From positions 1 to 64,000 of the forward strand of contig CANLAQ010000008.1 of assembly GCA_947488235.1 (NCBI GenBank): 64,000 nucleotides of DNA, given 5' to 3'. The DNA comes from Flavobacteriales bacterium. GTDB taxonomy: Bacteria; Bacteroidota; Bacteroidia; Flavobacteriales_D; Crocinitomicaceae. Position numbers and translations under genes: made by a program. Shown piece by piece: positions 29,932 through 39,680 of this stretch. Position 1 is the first letter of the stretch. Each line of letters opens with the position of its first letter. Under the pieces are notes generated by a model. It did no database searches and was not told the origin of the DNA. It worked only from the letters and a program-made list of their open reading frames with translations.

Positions 29932-29955
29932 ATTCTTAGTCTATTTTGTCTCATA

Positions 29956-30384
29956 GTGTCAAAAACAAATATTAAGCGAATCAAAACTAAATTCACTTTG
30001 ACAAAAATCTATCGCTTCACTTCAATTATTTTTAGAGTATTAAATGCCATTGCTGCTGTACTCATATTATTTTTAAATCTTGTTTTTTCACGACTGGCAG
30101 AAGAAGACGAAATGTCACTCCTTCCGCCTTTATTGTTTTGTGTGTTTAGTGTTATTGTAATTACTTTTTTTCATAAAACTTCAGCTGAAAGTCTATTATC
30201 GAAAGTCTTACAAGTAATTTCTGTTGCATTCATTGCCTCAACAATCGCTGTCTCATTTTATTTAATATTAGGAATAATCGGAAATTTCGGAAGTTACTTA
30301 GCGCTGATTTTTCTGAGTGTTTTGTTGGTGATAAGTATTCCGCTCTTATACTTTGTTATTAGAGATAGAAAGTATGCTGGCTAG
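29956..30384 (+). CDS. Hypothetical membrane protein
   Basis: Four hydrophobic segments; GTG start; no family recognised. Confidence 0.55.
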   Translation: MSKTNIKRIKTKFTLTKIYRFTSIIFRVLNAIAAVLILFLNLVFSRLAEEDEMSLLPPLLFCVFSVIVITFFHKTSAESLLSKVLQVISVAFIASTIAVSFYLILGIIGNFGSYLALIFLSVLLVISIPLLYFVIRDRKYAG

Positions 30385-30462
30385 AGTCAGTTAGAAAAAA
30401 AAGTCTTAGTCAAAAGTAAACCAGGTGGTCGCAGTACCAATTACGAATTATCGGCAGATTAA

Positions 30463-31788
30463 TTACAATAGATCATTTGCCAAATTAGCCAATTCTGATC
30501 GTTCGCCTTTTTCTAGTTTAACATTCGTAAAAAGTTCTTGATTCTTTAAACGATCGATGAGGTAAGCTAGGCCATTACTGTTTTCATCCAGATACGGTGA
30601 GTCTATTTGGTGCACATCTCCAGTAAAAATAATTTTCGTATTCTCACCAGCTCTTGTGATGATGGTTTTAACTTCGTGAGGGGTTAGATTTTGAGCTTCA
30701 TCAACGATAAATAAAATATTGGATAGGCTCCTTCCACGAATGAAGGCTAGTGGAGTAATAATAATTTTACCATTGTCCTGCATTTCCTGAATAGCCCTAT
30801 TCTTTTTCTCGTTTTCGCCAAATTGTGACTTGATAAACTTCAGATTATCCCACAATGGTTCCATATAAGGTCCTATTTTATCGTTAGCATCACCCGGAAG
30901 AAAACCAATTTCACGATTTGAAAGTGGAACAATAGGTCGTGCTAGAATAATTTGATTGTAGTTTTTATGTTGTTCCAAAGCAGCAGCAAGCGCAAGTAAG
31001 GTCTTTCCTGTTCCTGCGACACCTTGTAGCGCTACTAATTTGACATCATCGTTTAAAAGAGCGTGAAAAGCAAAGGTCTGTTCGGCATTTTTAGGTTTGA
31101 TACCATAAATAAATTCTTTTTCAATGCGCTCCAACTTATCGCTTACATGATTGTAAAAAGCTAGGGTAGAGGTTTTACCATTTTTTAAAATGTAGTAGCC
31201 ATTTACTTCCTTTTGATCTCCCAAAATACCATTTTCATCGATTTCTCCTTTGATGAAAATATCTCTCATGATATCTGAATCCACATTTTCTATTCCATAA
31301 GAGCTGGCTTTTTTTAAATCGTCACTGCTCACTTTTCCTGTTTCGTAATCTTCAGACATCAGTCCTAAAGCCTTTGCTTTGATTCGAAGATTGATGTCTT
31401 TGGTAACAAGTACCACTAAATGATTAAGTTCTTGCTCTTTTAAATATAAAGCAGCATTAATTATTTTATGATCATTTTTAGCTGATGAATATACTTGTTC
31501 TGCATTTACCAATGTCGGTTGATTTTCCATTACTATTTTAAATTTCCCTAGAGATTTGCCTAATGAAATCCATTCTTGTAAAGAGCCTTTAACAGAAAGT
31601 TTGTCTATAAATCGGATCACCTCACGAGCACAAAAGTTTTTTGTGTCATTCCCAACTTTAAACTTGTCAAGTTCCTCTAAAACCGTAATTGGAATGGTAA
31701 CATTGTTATTTTTAAAATTAGTAATGGATTGATGGTCGTGTAATAGTACAGAGGTGTCAAGCACAAATATTTTTTCTTTCTTCATCAT
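30463..31788 (-). CDS. PIN-PhoH family ATPase
   Basis: N-term FVLDTSVLLHD (PIN) and ALQGVAGTGKTLLALAAAL, LFIVDEAQNLTPHEVKTIITRAGENTKIIFTGD (PhoH). Confidence 0.94.
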   Translation of the reverse strand: MMKKEKIFVLDTSVLLHDHQSITNFKNNNVTIPITVLEELDKFKVGNDTKNFCAREVIRFIDKLSVKGSLQEWISLGKSLGKFKIVMENQPTLVNAEQVYSSAKNDHKIINAALYLKEQELNHLVVLVTKDINLRIKAKALGLMSEDYETGKVSSDDLKKASSYGIENVDSDIMRDIFIKGEIDENGILGDQKEVNGYYILKNGKTSTLAFYNHVSDKLERIEKEFIYGIKPKNAEQTFAFHALLNDDVKLVALQGVAGTGKTLLALAAALEQHKNYNQIILARPIVPLSNREIGFLPGDANDKIGPYMEPLWDNLKFIKSQFGENEKKNRAIQEMQDNGKIIITPLAFIRGRSLSNILFIVDEAQNLTPHEVKTIITRAGENTKIIFTGDVHQIDSPYLDENSNGLAYLIDRLKNQELFTNVKLEKGERSELANLANDLL

Positions 31789-31963
31789 CTTTTTTAGTAA
31801 AATTAAAAAATATTGAACATCTCAATCGGACAAAATAAAGGAATATTTACAATGGATTGTTCATATTAACAGTTGCTTAATAATTACCTTACATTGGAGT
31901 GGAAGTTTCTTGAGTTATCTTTTGGAGATCTATTGGGAACTTTCGTATTTATGTTGGAACCTA

Positions 31964-32641
31964 CTATATTTTCTTCAAGCTGGTAAAAACCAAATCATTT
32001 AAGAATTCAATTATTTCACTTTCTTCTTTTTTGTTACCAAAATCAGTGAGTGATGGCAAATTATTCATGAAGAAATTCTGAAAATGTGCCATTTCAATTA
32101 TTGTGGAAGCTAAGGATTTAGGATATTTATATTTTGGAGAACATTCTAATATAATAGTTCCAATGACAGCACATAGGTCTTTGTAGGGTTTGAAAAAATG
32201 CTTTTTATTGTCTTCTTCCACCTGTTTTGTCAAATATGCCTTTGATCCTTCTGAGATAATAATCTGATGTAATAAACTTTCGTTTAAATAGCTTGTTTTT
32301 TCATCATCTTCAACTGCTGTAGCCAAAAGTTTAATTATTCTTTTTAGTTTTTCAGTTGGTTTTTTTATGTTATTGGTATGAAAACTTATCTGGAATTCGA
32401 GCCAACCCCAATACCAAGCGGTAAGGTAAATCAATAACTTATGTTTGTTTTCAAAGTATCGGTAAATACCAGCTTCTGTCGTACCAATATCTTCAGCAAG
32501 TTTCTTGAAAGTAAACGACTCAAAACCGGATTTGTAAATTAACTGAACACTATGCTTTAGAATTTTCTTTCCTAATTCCGAACTTTCCGGGTTACGGATG
32601 AAAAGTGCTTCATTCATTTTTATTTGCAATTGTAATTTCAT
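31964..32641 (-). CDS. TetR family transcriptional regulator
   Basis: N-term HTH SGFESFTFKKLAEDIGTTEAGIYRYFENKHKLLIYL. Confidence 0.9.
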   Translation of the reverse strand: MKLQLQIKMNEALFIRNPESSELGKKILKHSVQLIYKSGFESFTFKKLAEDIGTTEAGIYRYFENKHKLLIYLTAWYWGWLEFQISFHTNNIKKPTEKLKRIIKLLATAVEDDEKTSYLNESLLHQIIISEGSKAYLTKQVEEDNKKHFFKPYKDLCAVIGTIILECSPKYKYPKSLASTIIEMAHFQNFFMNNLPSLTDFGNKKEESEIIEFLNDLVFTSLKKI

Positions 32642-32674
32642 GATAATGATTTATTCCTTTTTTAGAGGAAGTGA

Positions 32675-32682
32675 CAAAGCTA
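32675..32682 (-). promoter_or_regulatory. Putative -7 element (TAGCTTTG) for the tetR gene
   Basis: Minus-strand TAnnTTTG about 34 nt upstream of the TetR start. Confidence 0.4.
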
Positions 32683-32706
32683 CGAAAAATATTTTTACAA
32701 TTATTT

Positions 32707-32725
32707 ATGATAGTAATGCTATCAT
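32707..32725. promoter_or_regulatory. 19-bp palindrome ATGATAG-TAATG-CTATCAT, candidate TetR operator
   Basis: Perfect 7-bp arms between the two divergent -7 elements. Confidence 0.5.
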
Positions 32726-32740
32726 TTTATATTTAATATA

Positions 32741-32748
32741 TATCTTTG
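32741..32748 (+). promoter_or_regulatory. Putative -7 element (TATCTTTG) for the bestrophin gene
   Basis: TAnnTTTG 20 nt upstream of ATG 32769. Confidence 0.45.
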
Positions 32749-32768
32749 CTGAAATATTAGATCAAATT

Positions 32769-33659
32769 ATGCTACTAAATAAACGGATACCTATTTACTA
32801 TATCTTAAACAAGGTCAAATATGATTTAATAATTGTATTACTTGTTTCTTTATCCGTTCTATTTATTACAGACAGGTACAAAGCAATATTACCTGAAATG
32901 CCTTTGACGATTCCAGCTTTCATCGGAACTGCCATATCGATTTTACTTTCATTTAAACTGAGTCAATCTTACGATAGATGGTGGGAAGCTCGAAAAGTAT
33001 GGGGCGCAATCGTTAACGACTCGCGAAGTTTAGTAATTCAATTACAAACCTTGACTGCCGAAGGAAATGACGAAACAATTAAAAAAATTGCATTTAGACA
33101 AATTGCTTGGTGTCATTCATTGGGTCAATCTCTAAGAGGATTGAACGCCACGCATAATTTAGAAAGTTTTATCTCTGAACAAGACTTGAAAGAAATAAAA
33201 CTTCATAACAACAAGCCCTTGGCGCTTCTTCAATTGAACGCGAAAGATATAAAGCAACTTAAAGATTTACATCAATTAGATGTTTTTTCACAAGTTCAAT
33301 TAGATAATACCTTAGTGCGACTTTGTGATGCTCAAGGAAAATGTGAACGCATTAAAACAACTATATTTCCTGTTACCTATCGTCTTTTTCTTCAGGGTTT
33401 AATTTATCTTTTTGTTATTACACTTGCTATTTCTTTAAGAGTAGACGGATTGTTCGAAACGCCACTTTTAATAGCTATTTCAACATCATTTTTCTTATTA
33501 GAAAAGTCAGCTAAACATATGCAAGATCCTTTTGAAAATAGACCTACAGATACAGCAATGACTGCTATTGCTAGAACGATAGAAATAAATATTAAGCAGC
33601 TACTAAAGGAATCCGAAATCCCTGATGTGCATCAAGCAGAAGGATTTTTCTTAAAATAA
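32769..33659 (+). CDS. Bestrophin/YneE family channel
   Basis: LLNKRIPIYYILNKVKYDL, IPAFIGTAISILLSFKLSQSYDRWWEARKVWGAIVNDSR; start at 32769 rather than 32598. Confidence 0.92.
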   Translation: MLLNKRIPIYYILNKVKYDLIIVLLVSLSVLFITDRYKAILPEMPLTIPAFIGTAISILLSFKLSQSYDRWWEARKVWGAIVNDSRSLVIQLQTLTAEGNDETIKKIAFRQIAWCHSLGQSLRGLNATHNLESFISEQDLKEIKLHNNKPLALLQLNAKDIKQLKDLHQLDVFSQVQLDNTLVRLCDAQGKCERIKTTIFPVTYRLFLQGLIYLFVITLAISLRVDGLFETPLLIAISTSFFLLEKSAKHMQDPFENRPTDTAMTAIARTIEINIKQLLKESEIPDVHQAEGFFLK

Positions 33660-33680
33660 TCAATTAAAAATCAAAAAAAC

Positions 33681-34328
33681 ATGAAAACATTAACAAAAGA
33701 AATGCAAGAGGCTATAACACCATCAATGGCACTAAATTTACTTAAAGAAGGTAATCAGAGATTTGTAAATAATCTTAAAATTAACCGAAATCTTTTACAA
33801 CAGGCAAACGAAACTACAGATGGTCAGCATCCTTTTGCTGTAATTCTAAGTTGTATTGATAGTCGGACTTCTGCCGAATTAATTTTTGACCAAGGACTTG
33901 GAGATATTTTTAGCGTTCGTATTGCTGGAAATATTATCAATGAGGACATTTTAGGGAGTATGGAGTTTGGGTGTAAAGTTGCAGGTTCAAAAATTATTGT
34001 TGTTTTGGGTCATACAAAATGTGGAGCGATTAAAGGTGCTTGTGATCATGTTGAAATGGGCAACTTAACGGCATTGTTGACCAAAATAAGACCTGCAGTT
34101 GATGATGAAATACAGACAAAGGAAAATCGAAATTCTAGCAATTCAGTTTTCGTAGAGAATGTTGCTGCCATAAATGTAAATCGATCAGTTAAATCAATAA
34201 TGGAGCGCAGTCCTATCCTTAAAGAAATGATTGAAAGTGGACAAATCGGAATCGTAGGAGGTACTCATGACATATCAACAGGTGAAGTAACTTTTTATAC
34301 TGAAACAATGAATTCGGTTTCACATTAA
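33681..34328 (+). CDS. Beta-class carbonic anhydrase
   Basis: ILSCIDSRTSAELIFDQGLGDIFSVRIAGN and VLGHTKCGAIKGA zinc/catalytic motifs. Confidence 0.95.
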   Translation: MKTLTKEMQEAITPSMALNLLKEGNQRFVNNLKINRNLLQQANETTDGQHPFAVILSCIDSRTSAELIFDQGLGDIFSVRIAGNIINEDILGSMEFGCKVAGSKIIVVLGHTKCGAIKGACDHVEMGNLTALLTKIRPAVDDEIQTKENRNSSNSVFVENVAAINVNRSVKSIMERSPILKEMIESGQIGIVGGTHDISTGEVTFYTETMNSVSH

Positions 34329-34377
34329 GTATATGAATGACTTTTTGTAAAAGCATACAAAAACAAATCAATTAAAG

Positions 34378-34418
34378 TTATCTAATCCAAATTCGTCGAA
34401 AGATTTTGGATTAGATAA
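34378..34418. terminator. Bidirectional-type hairpin between convergent genes
   Basis: TTATCTAATCCAAA...TTTGGATTAGATAA, 14-bp perfect arms, 13-nt loop, overlapping the stop codon of the minus-strand gene. Confidence 0.65.
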
Positions 34419-35418
34419 AATTCTTTTTATCCAATTGCAGCCATTCTAAAGTAGCATTGTGAAATATATTTTCTTTGTCCGCAGCATTTAGTCCACTTTC
34501 TTCGATGAATTTTCCAATTTCTAAATCGCCCAGTGGAAAAGGATAGTCAGACCCTAGGCAAACGCGATTGGATCCTTGCATTTTTAGAATATATTCTAAG
34601 GCATCAATATCATGTGTAATGGAATCTACCCAAAATTTGCCTAAATAATTTCTTGGATTTACTGGGTTGTCAATAGCAACTAAGTCCGGTCGACAATTAA
34701 ACCCATGTTCTATTCTACCAATCGTTGGTAAAAATGATCCGCCAGCATGTGAAAAACAAACCCTTAATTCAGGAAGTCTTTCCAATACGCCGCCAAAAAT
34801 CATGGAACAAGCGGCACGAGAAGTCTCAGCAGGCATTCCGACCAACCAAGGCAACCAATATTTCTTCATGCTATCAAATCCCATCATCTGCCATGGATGA
34901 ATCATTACCGCTAATCCTAATCGTTGACAAGTTTCAAAGATGGGAAAGAATTTATCTTCACTTAAATTTTCATCGTTAATATTGGAACCAATTTGAATCC
35001 CGACAAGTCCAATTTTTTTTATGCGCTCTAATTCATCTACCGCCGCCTGTGTATCTTGCATAGGAATTGTCCCCAAACCAATATAGTTTTTGGGATATCT
35101 TTGGACTAATTCGGCTATGTGATCATTCAAAAATTGAGAAAGAGCAACACAATCATTAGTTTTGGCCCAATAGGAGAACATTACAGGAATAGTGCAGACA
35201 ACCTGCACTTGAGTTTCATATTTTTTATATTCTTCAATTCTTAGATTCTCATCCCAACAATTTTCTTCAATGGTTCTAAAAAATTGTCCACCCTGAATCA
35301 TATCAGCAGTGCCATTGTCATTGTGGATCAATTCTATAAACTTACCATACCCAAATTTCTCTGTCCAATTGGGCATTGACTTCGGAAGAATATGGGTATG
35401 CATATCTATTTTTAACAT
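34411..35418 (-). CDS. Amidohydrolase, aminocarboxymuconate-semialdehyde decarboxylase (ACMSD)-like
   Basis: MHTHILPKSMPNW, RTIEENCWDENLRI, MIHPWQMMG, VCFSHAGGSFLPTIGRIEHGF, CLGSDYPFPLG. Confidence 0.88.
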   Translation of the reverse strand: MLKIDMHTHILPKSMPNWTEKFGYGKFIELIHNDNGTADMIQGGQFFRTIEENCWDENLRIEEYKKYETQVQVVCTIPVMFSYWAKTNDCVALSQFLNDHIAELVQRYPKNYIGLGTIPMQDTQAAVDELERIKKIGLVGIQIGSNINDENLSEDKFFPIFETCQRLGLAVMIHPWQMMGFDSMKKYWLPWLVGMPAETSRAACSMIFGGVLERLPELRVCFSHAGGSFLPTIGRIEHGFNCRPDLVAIDNPVNPRNYLGKFWVDSITHDIDALEYILKMQGSNRVCLGSDYPFPLGDLEIGKFIEESGLNAADKENIFHNATLEWLQLDKKNFI

Positions 35419-35433
35419 AGTTTTATTTTTAAA

Positions 35434-35925
35434 TTAGATGGAAAGCGACATAAGGTAATCATCCATTACAAAGCCTCCTCCAATATCTAATACCTCTGAT
35501 TTTGTTATTTCAAATCCAAGTTTCGTGTAAAAATCAACTGCTGGATTTCCTTTATTTACGCGTAAAACTATAGCTGTTTGTTGCTTTTCTTTTGCGATAC
35601 TTTTAGCTCTTTCCATAAATGCTCGTCCAATTCCCCTATGATGCGCTTCCGCTTGAACATATAATTTATGAAGTTTCATTTCATTTGGAGTATGATTCAA
35701 TTGAATTATCATGAATCCAAGTGCTTCAGCATTTTCTTTATAAAGGTAAAATTGATGCCCATTATTGATGTTATCCTGCAAGGTTTCTATTGAGTACATC
35801 CAATTCAACATGTATTCAATTTGTTCAGCAGAAATCATGTCACTGTAAACCTTTGGCCAAATCTCATAAGCGAGCGCTTTAATTATGGCTACATCTTGGG
35901 TAGGAAAAATGCTATCGGAATTCAA
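35434..35925 (-). CDS. GNAT family N-acetyltransferase
   Basis: LHKLYVQAEAHHRGIGRAFMERA...VNKGNPAVDFYTKLGFE. Confidence 0.92.
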   Translation of the reverse strand: MNSDSIFPTQDVAIIKALAYEIWPKVYSDMISAEQIEYMLNWMYSIETLQDNINNGHQFYLYKENAEALGFMIIQLNHTPNEMKLHKLYVQAEAHHRGIGRAFMERAKSIAKEKQQTAIVLRVNKGNPAVDFYTKLGFEITKSEVLDIGGGFVMDDYLMSLSI

Positions 35926-35931
35926 ATGAGA

Positions 35932-38094
35932 TTAATTTTTTATAAAAAGGTCTTGCTCAATTCGATCATTGTAGCGCAGGCGAATCCAATATTTCCCAGG
36001 TGCTAGATCAGCAACATTTACCGTTCCTAAATTAATTTGTTTTGGGATTACTGTTCCGTTCTCTGTTATTAGATCACAAGAATTAGGTAATTCATCTAAA
36101 AGGGTAAAATGCAATTCTTTAGAAACAGGATTTGGATATACGGACCAGGTAAGATCTGTGTGAATTTCATTCGTTCCAACCAAGCTTAAGGCTAATTTTA
36201 CCGCTGCATAAGCATTAATTTTTCCTGCTCCCCAAATAGGATTTGCTCCAACGATAACGCCGGTAAAATTATCTTGTCGTGCAGTTGTTTTGATAATTTC
36301 TTTTACTTGACTTGCAGACAAATAGGGATTAGCTTGCAAAATTAATGCAGCAACTCCGGCAACCATTGGGGAAGACATGGAGGTACCTGAAAACTTAGCG
36401 AAATGATAGGTAGTGTTGTTAAAGGAAACATTGGCAACGGAAGTAAATGCGGAATTGGTAAAGGATGAAATCGCAGAGGCAATCGATACCCCTGGCGCTG
36501 CAATATCCGGTTTCATAACGCCATCATATCTTGGGCCATGACTTGAAAAAGAAGCAATAGCACCTCCAACTAAACTTCCTCCTGCTGTCGCATATTGGGT
36601 AGCATAGGCAGCAACACTTATGACATCATCCGAACAGGAAGGTTCACTTATTCCATTATTTGCATCTCCACTGACTGTTCCAGATCCTGAGAAGGAGAAA
36701 GGCATTCCCCAATTTCCAACATCGTTGGTAAGTTCAGTTACATTCCAATAATGAACAATCCCAGTATCCGCTTGAGATTTTAGTAAAACCTTTAAACCTG
36801 TATTGGTGTTTTTGACCCGCAAACGCATTTGAGGCTTATTGTTTAAAGGATGCGCTTGATCGGCACTGATATTATACCAGATCGTATCTGAATTGGTCAC
36901 CAAGAAAGAATCAATATAGTTAGGAGTGCTTGCTGTGGAATAATATGGACTTTCCACCAAGACGGCATTAGCGCTATTGGTAACAATGATTCCATTAGAG
37001 AAAGAATTTCCAACTTCTCCCCAAGCATGAATACTTTGTCCCCACATATTAGCATTGGATCCATAAGAATAGAAATCAACCTTAGATTTTAGTACATCAT
37101 TGTTAAATACTTTTTTCAAGTGAAAGTTTACATTTCCATTATTACCTCCTGAATTTGCAAAAACAACACCGAGATTTGAATATGCAGTGATGGCTTGCGA
37201 CAACATTGAATTTCCATCAAGTGTTCCAAAGTGATACAATCCCCAACTCATATTTATGACCAATCGTTTTCCATCTGCTTGCGCTTTTTGATACATCCAT
37301 TCCCAAGCATCTAGCACTGCGGATTCATCAACAAGGAAAGTCACAAAAAGAAAATTAGCTTCGTAGGCTACACCTCGATAAATCGTCCCAGCTCCAGCTC
37401 CACCTGCGATAGAAGCCACATGTGTTCCGTGAGTTCCATAAGAATAAATATTCGAGGTATCTGAACCTGCAGCAAGTAAAGCGCTAATGGTATTGTATTC
37501 AGTTCCATAAGGAAATGCACTAGGGTGGGGACCACTGAGTTTAAACTGATCCCATGCTGCTACAATGCGTGATTGCGCCATTAATGTATCGTAGAAAACT
37601 GGTGAGGTATAATCAAAACCCCAGTCGGTTACTCCGATATAAACATTTTTTCCGGTATATCCTTGTGGTAAACCAATGCCTTGTTGAACACTGTCAGCAT
37701 GCATATCTTTAACAGCTTTGTCAAGTTGATTGTTGATTTTTGATGCAATTGATAGATAGGAAATTCCTTGAATTTGGTCAATTGAGGCCAAATCATCTAG
37801 TTTGATTTTAACACTTACAATAGAAGAAATAGGCTTTCCAACAATAATTGATTTGTTTTGAAAGTATCCTTTGTTAAAATCATTATTAATCTTACCCAAA
37901 AAAGAAAGATAAAAATCGTCCCCAATTTTATTGATCGGATATTGCTTAAGAACCTCTGATTTTTGATCCAGTTGATTGAAACTGTAAATGATGTTTTTTA
38001 AATCATCGCGATCACTTGCACTTATCTTAACTTGTCCAAAAACGGCAGCGAAAACACTTAGATAAAAAACACAAGAAAAGACAAATAACTTCAT
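35932..38094 (-). CDS. S8 family subtilisin-like serine protease with T9SS type A sorting domain
   Basis: GVTDWGFDYT, GTHGTHVASIAGG, FSGTSMSSPMVAGVAALIL; C-term WSVYPNPVSKELHF. Confidence 0.93.
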   Translation of the reverse strand: MKLFVFSCVFYLSVFAAVFGQVKISASDRDDLKNIIYSFNQLDQKSEVLKQYPINKIGDDFYLSFLGKINNDFNKGYFQNKSIIVGKPISSIVSVKIKLDDLASIDQIQGISYLSIASKINNQLDKAVKDMHADSVQQGIGLPQGYTGKNVYIGVTDWGFDYTSPVFYDTLMAQSRIVAAWDQFKLSGPHPSAFPYGTEYNTISALLAAGSDTSNIYSYGTHGTHVASIAGGAGAGTIYRGVAYEANFLFVTFLVDESAVLDAWEWMYQKAQADGKRLVINMSWGLYHFGTLDGNSMLSQAITAYSNLGVVFANSGGNNGNVNFHLKKVFNNDVLKSKVDFYSYGSNANMWGQSIHAWGEVGNSFSNGIIVTNSANAVLVESPYYSTASTPNYIDSFLVTNSDTIWYNISADQAHPLNNKPQMRLRVKNTNTGLKVLLKSQADTGIVHYWNVTELTNDVGNWGMPFSFSGSGTVSGDANNGISEPSCSDDVISVAAYATQYATAGGSLVGGAIASFSSHGPRYDGVMKPDIAAPGVSIASAISSFTNSAFTSVANVSFNNTTYHFAKFSGTSMSSPMVAGVAALILQANPYLSASQVKEIIKTTARQDNFTGVIVGANPIWGAGKINAYAAVKLALSLVGTNEIHTDLTWSVYPNPVSKELHFTLLDELPNSCDLITENGTVIPKQINLGTVNVADLAPGKYWIRLRYNDRIEQDLFIKN

Positions 38095-38190
38095 ATATGC
38101 TCAAAAATAGCCATTTTATGCTGATTTTCATAAAGAAATTCGTTAAAAAAGCTCAAATTATGCACATCGAAAAGTGTATAAGAAATAGAA

Positions 38191-38826
38191 TTATCTTATT
38201 TCAAATAAAGCGTTCATCGACTTTCTTGCTTTTTTTATTTTGCTATACGCATCATCTTCCGATCGATATCCTATTGGACAAGCCAGTACACTGTGTAAAT
38301 TTTGATCTTTTAGATTCAGTATTCTGTCGAACTCTGATTTGCTAAACCCTTCCATTGGAGTAGCGTCTATATGTAATACTGCACAAGTATGTAGCAATTG
38401 CCCTAAGGCGATATAAGCTTGCTTATCATTCCAGATCTGCATATTTTCCTCTGACATTTTTTCAATTGACCCTTTGATTTGAGTTCCAAATCCAACCAGT
38501 TTTTCAACTTCTATTTCACGCGTATCCGCAAGTAATTTTACATGATCATCAACATCGTTGTTACTAATAGAATCTAAAGCGCAAAGCACAATTAAATGAG
38601 AGGCTTCACTGATTTGGGCCTGACCGAAAGCTGCTTTTTGAAGTTCTAAACGAATAGATTCCGTTTTTACAATAATAAATTTAACGGGTTGTAAGCCGTA
38701 AGAACTTGGGAATAATCTTAGTGCTTCACAAATCAATTGAAAGTCAGCATCGCTTACTTTTTTTGTGGAATCAAATTTCTTGGTTGCGTATCGATTGTTT
38801 AAATCGTGTAATAATTTCTCTCTCAT
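38191..38826 (-). CDS. NAD(P)H-dependent nitroreductase family oxidoreductase
   Basis: RYATKKFD, RLFPSSYGLQPVKFIIV, YIALGQLLHTCAVLHIDATPMEGF. Confidence 0.9.
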   Translation of the reverse strand: MREKLLHDLNNRYATKKFDSTKKVSDADFQLICEALRLFPSSYGLQPVKFIIVKTESIRLELQKAAFGQAQISEASHLIVLCALDSISNNDVDDHVKLLADTREIEVEKLVGFGTQIKGSIEKMSEENMQIWNDKQAYIALGQLLHTCAVLHIDATPMEGFSKSEFDRILNLKDQNLHSVLACPIGYRSEDDAYSKIKKARKSMNALFEIR

Positions 38827-38828
38827 AT

Positions 38829-39542
38829 TTAAAATTCCATTGGGACTTCTATTACTAATAGTCTTCCTGATTTTATTGACTCTATGGTTACTTTATTTGT
38901 TTTAGAAACACCAACAGCATCTCTTTGTTTTAGGATTTCATCATTTATTTTTTGCTCCCCTTCAATATTCATGATATAAACACCATTTAGCTCACTTTTT
39001 AGGGAATAATTGATTTCTTTTTTTTCTTCCAAATCAATAATCGAAATCCATGCGTCTTGATGAATCCAAGTTCCTTGGTCTTCTTTTGATGGAGATACTA
39101 ATTGAAGGAATTGATTTTTAGCCTCCTTGATATCGTACTGGATTTGATCATACCTAGGTTCGACTTGTTGTTTGTTTGGGAAAATCCAAATTTGAAAAAG
39201 GTTAATTTCTGCTGTCAACGAGTCATTAACTTCGCTGTGATAGATTCCTTTTCCTGCACTCATTACTTGAACTTCTCCAGCGTTTATAACTTCAGTATGG
39301 CCCATACTGTCCTCGTGTCTTAGGGCGCCTCTTAATGGAATCGTGATGATTTCCATATTGTCATGAGGATGTTTTCCGAAACCTTGTCCTCCAGTTACGA
39401 TATCATCGTTGAGTACTCTCAGTGCTCCGAAGTGCATGCGGTGGCGATTCTGCCAAGAGGCAAAACTAAAAGAATGTTTCGCTTTTAACCAACCATGGTT
39501 GGCATAACCTCGAGTGTTTTCTGCGTGAAATTCTGTTATCAT
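38829..39542 (-). CDS. Pirin family protein
   Basis: SFSFASWQNRHRMHFGALRVLNDD, GFGKHPHDNMEIITIPLRGALRHEDSMGH. Confidence 0.93.
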   Translation of the reverse strand: MITEFHAENTRGYANHGWLKAKHSFSFASWQNRHRMHFGALRVLNDDIVTGGQGFGKHPHDNMEIITIPLRGALRHEDSMGHTEVINAGEVQVMSAGKGIYHSEVNDSLTAEINLFQIWIFPNKQQVEPRYDQIQYDIKEAKNQFLQLVSPSKEDQGTWIHQDAWISIIDLEEKKEINYSLKSELNGVYIMNIEGEQKINDEILKQRDAVGVSKTNKVTIESIKSGRLLVIEVPMEF

Positions 39543-39680
39543 TTTAATTTTTTTTCAAAGCTATCTCCTTTATTTGTTTTAAAACTAATTTGTTTCAAAA
39601 ATTATTTAATTCAATAACTTATGTTAATACATTTTCAAGCGCAAGGCATCGCATGTTAAATAAATTGCGAAATTCGTTTT

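Noticed and set aside
31964-34328. TetR/bestrophin/CA region as a defence system
   Set aside because: No nuclease, nucleotide cyclase or toxin-like component; metabolic/ion transport interpretation is simpler
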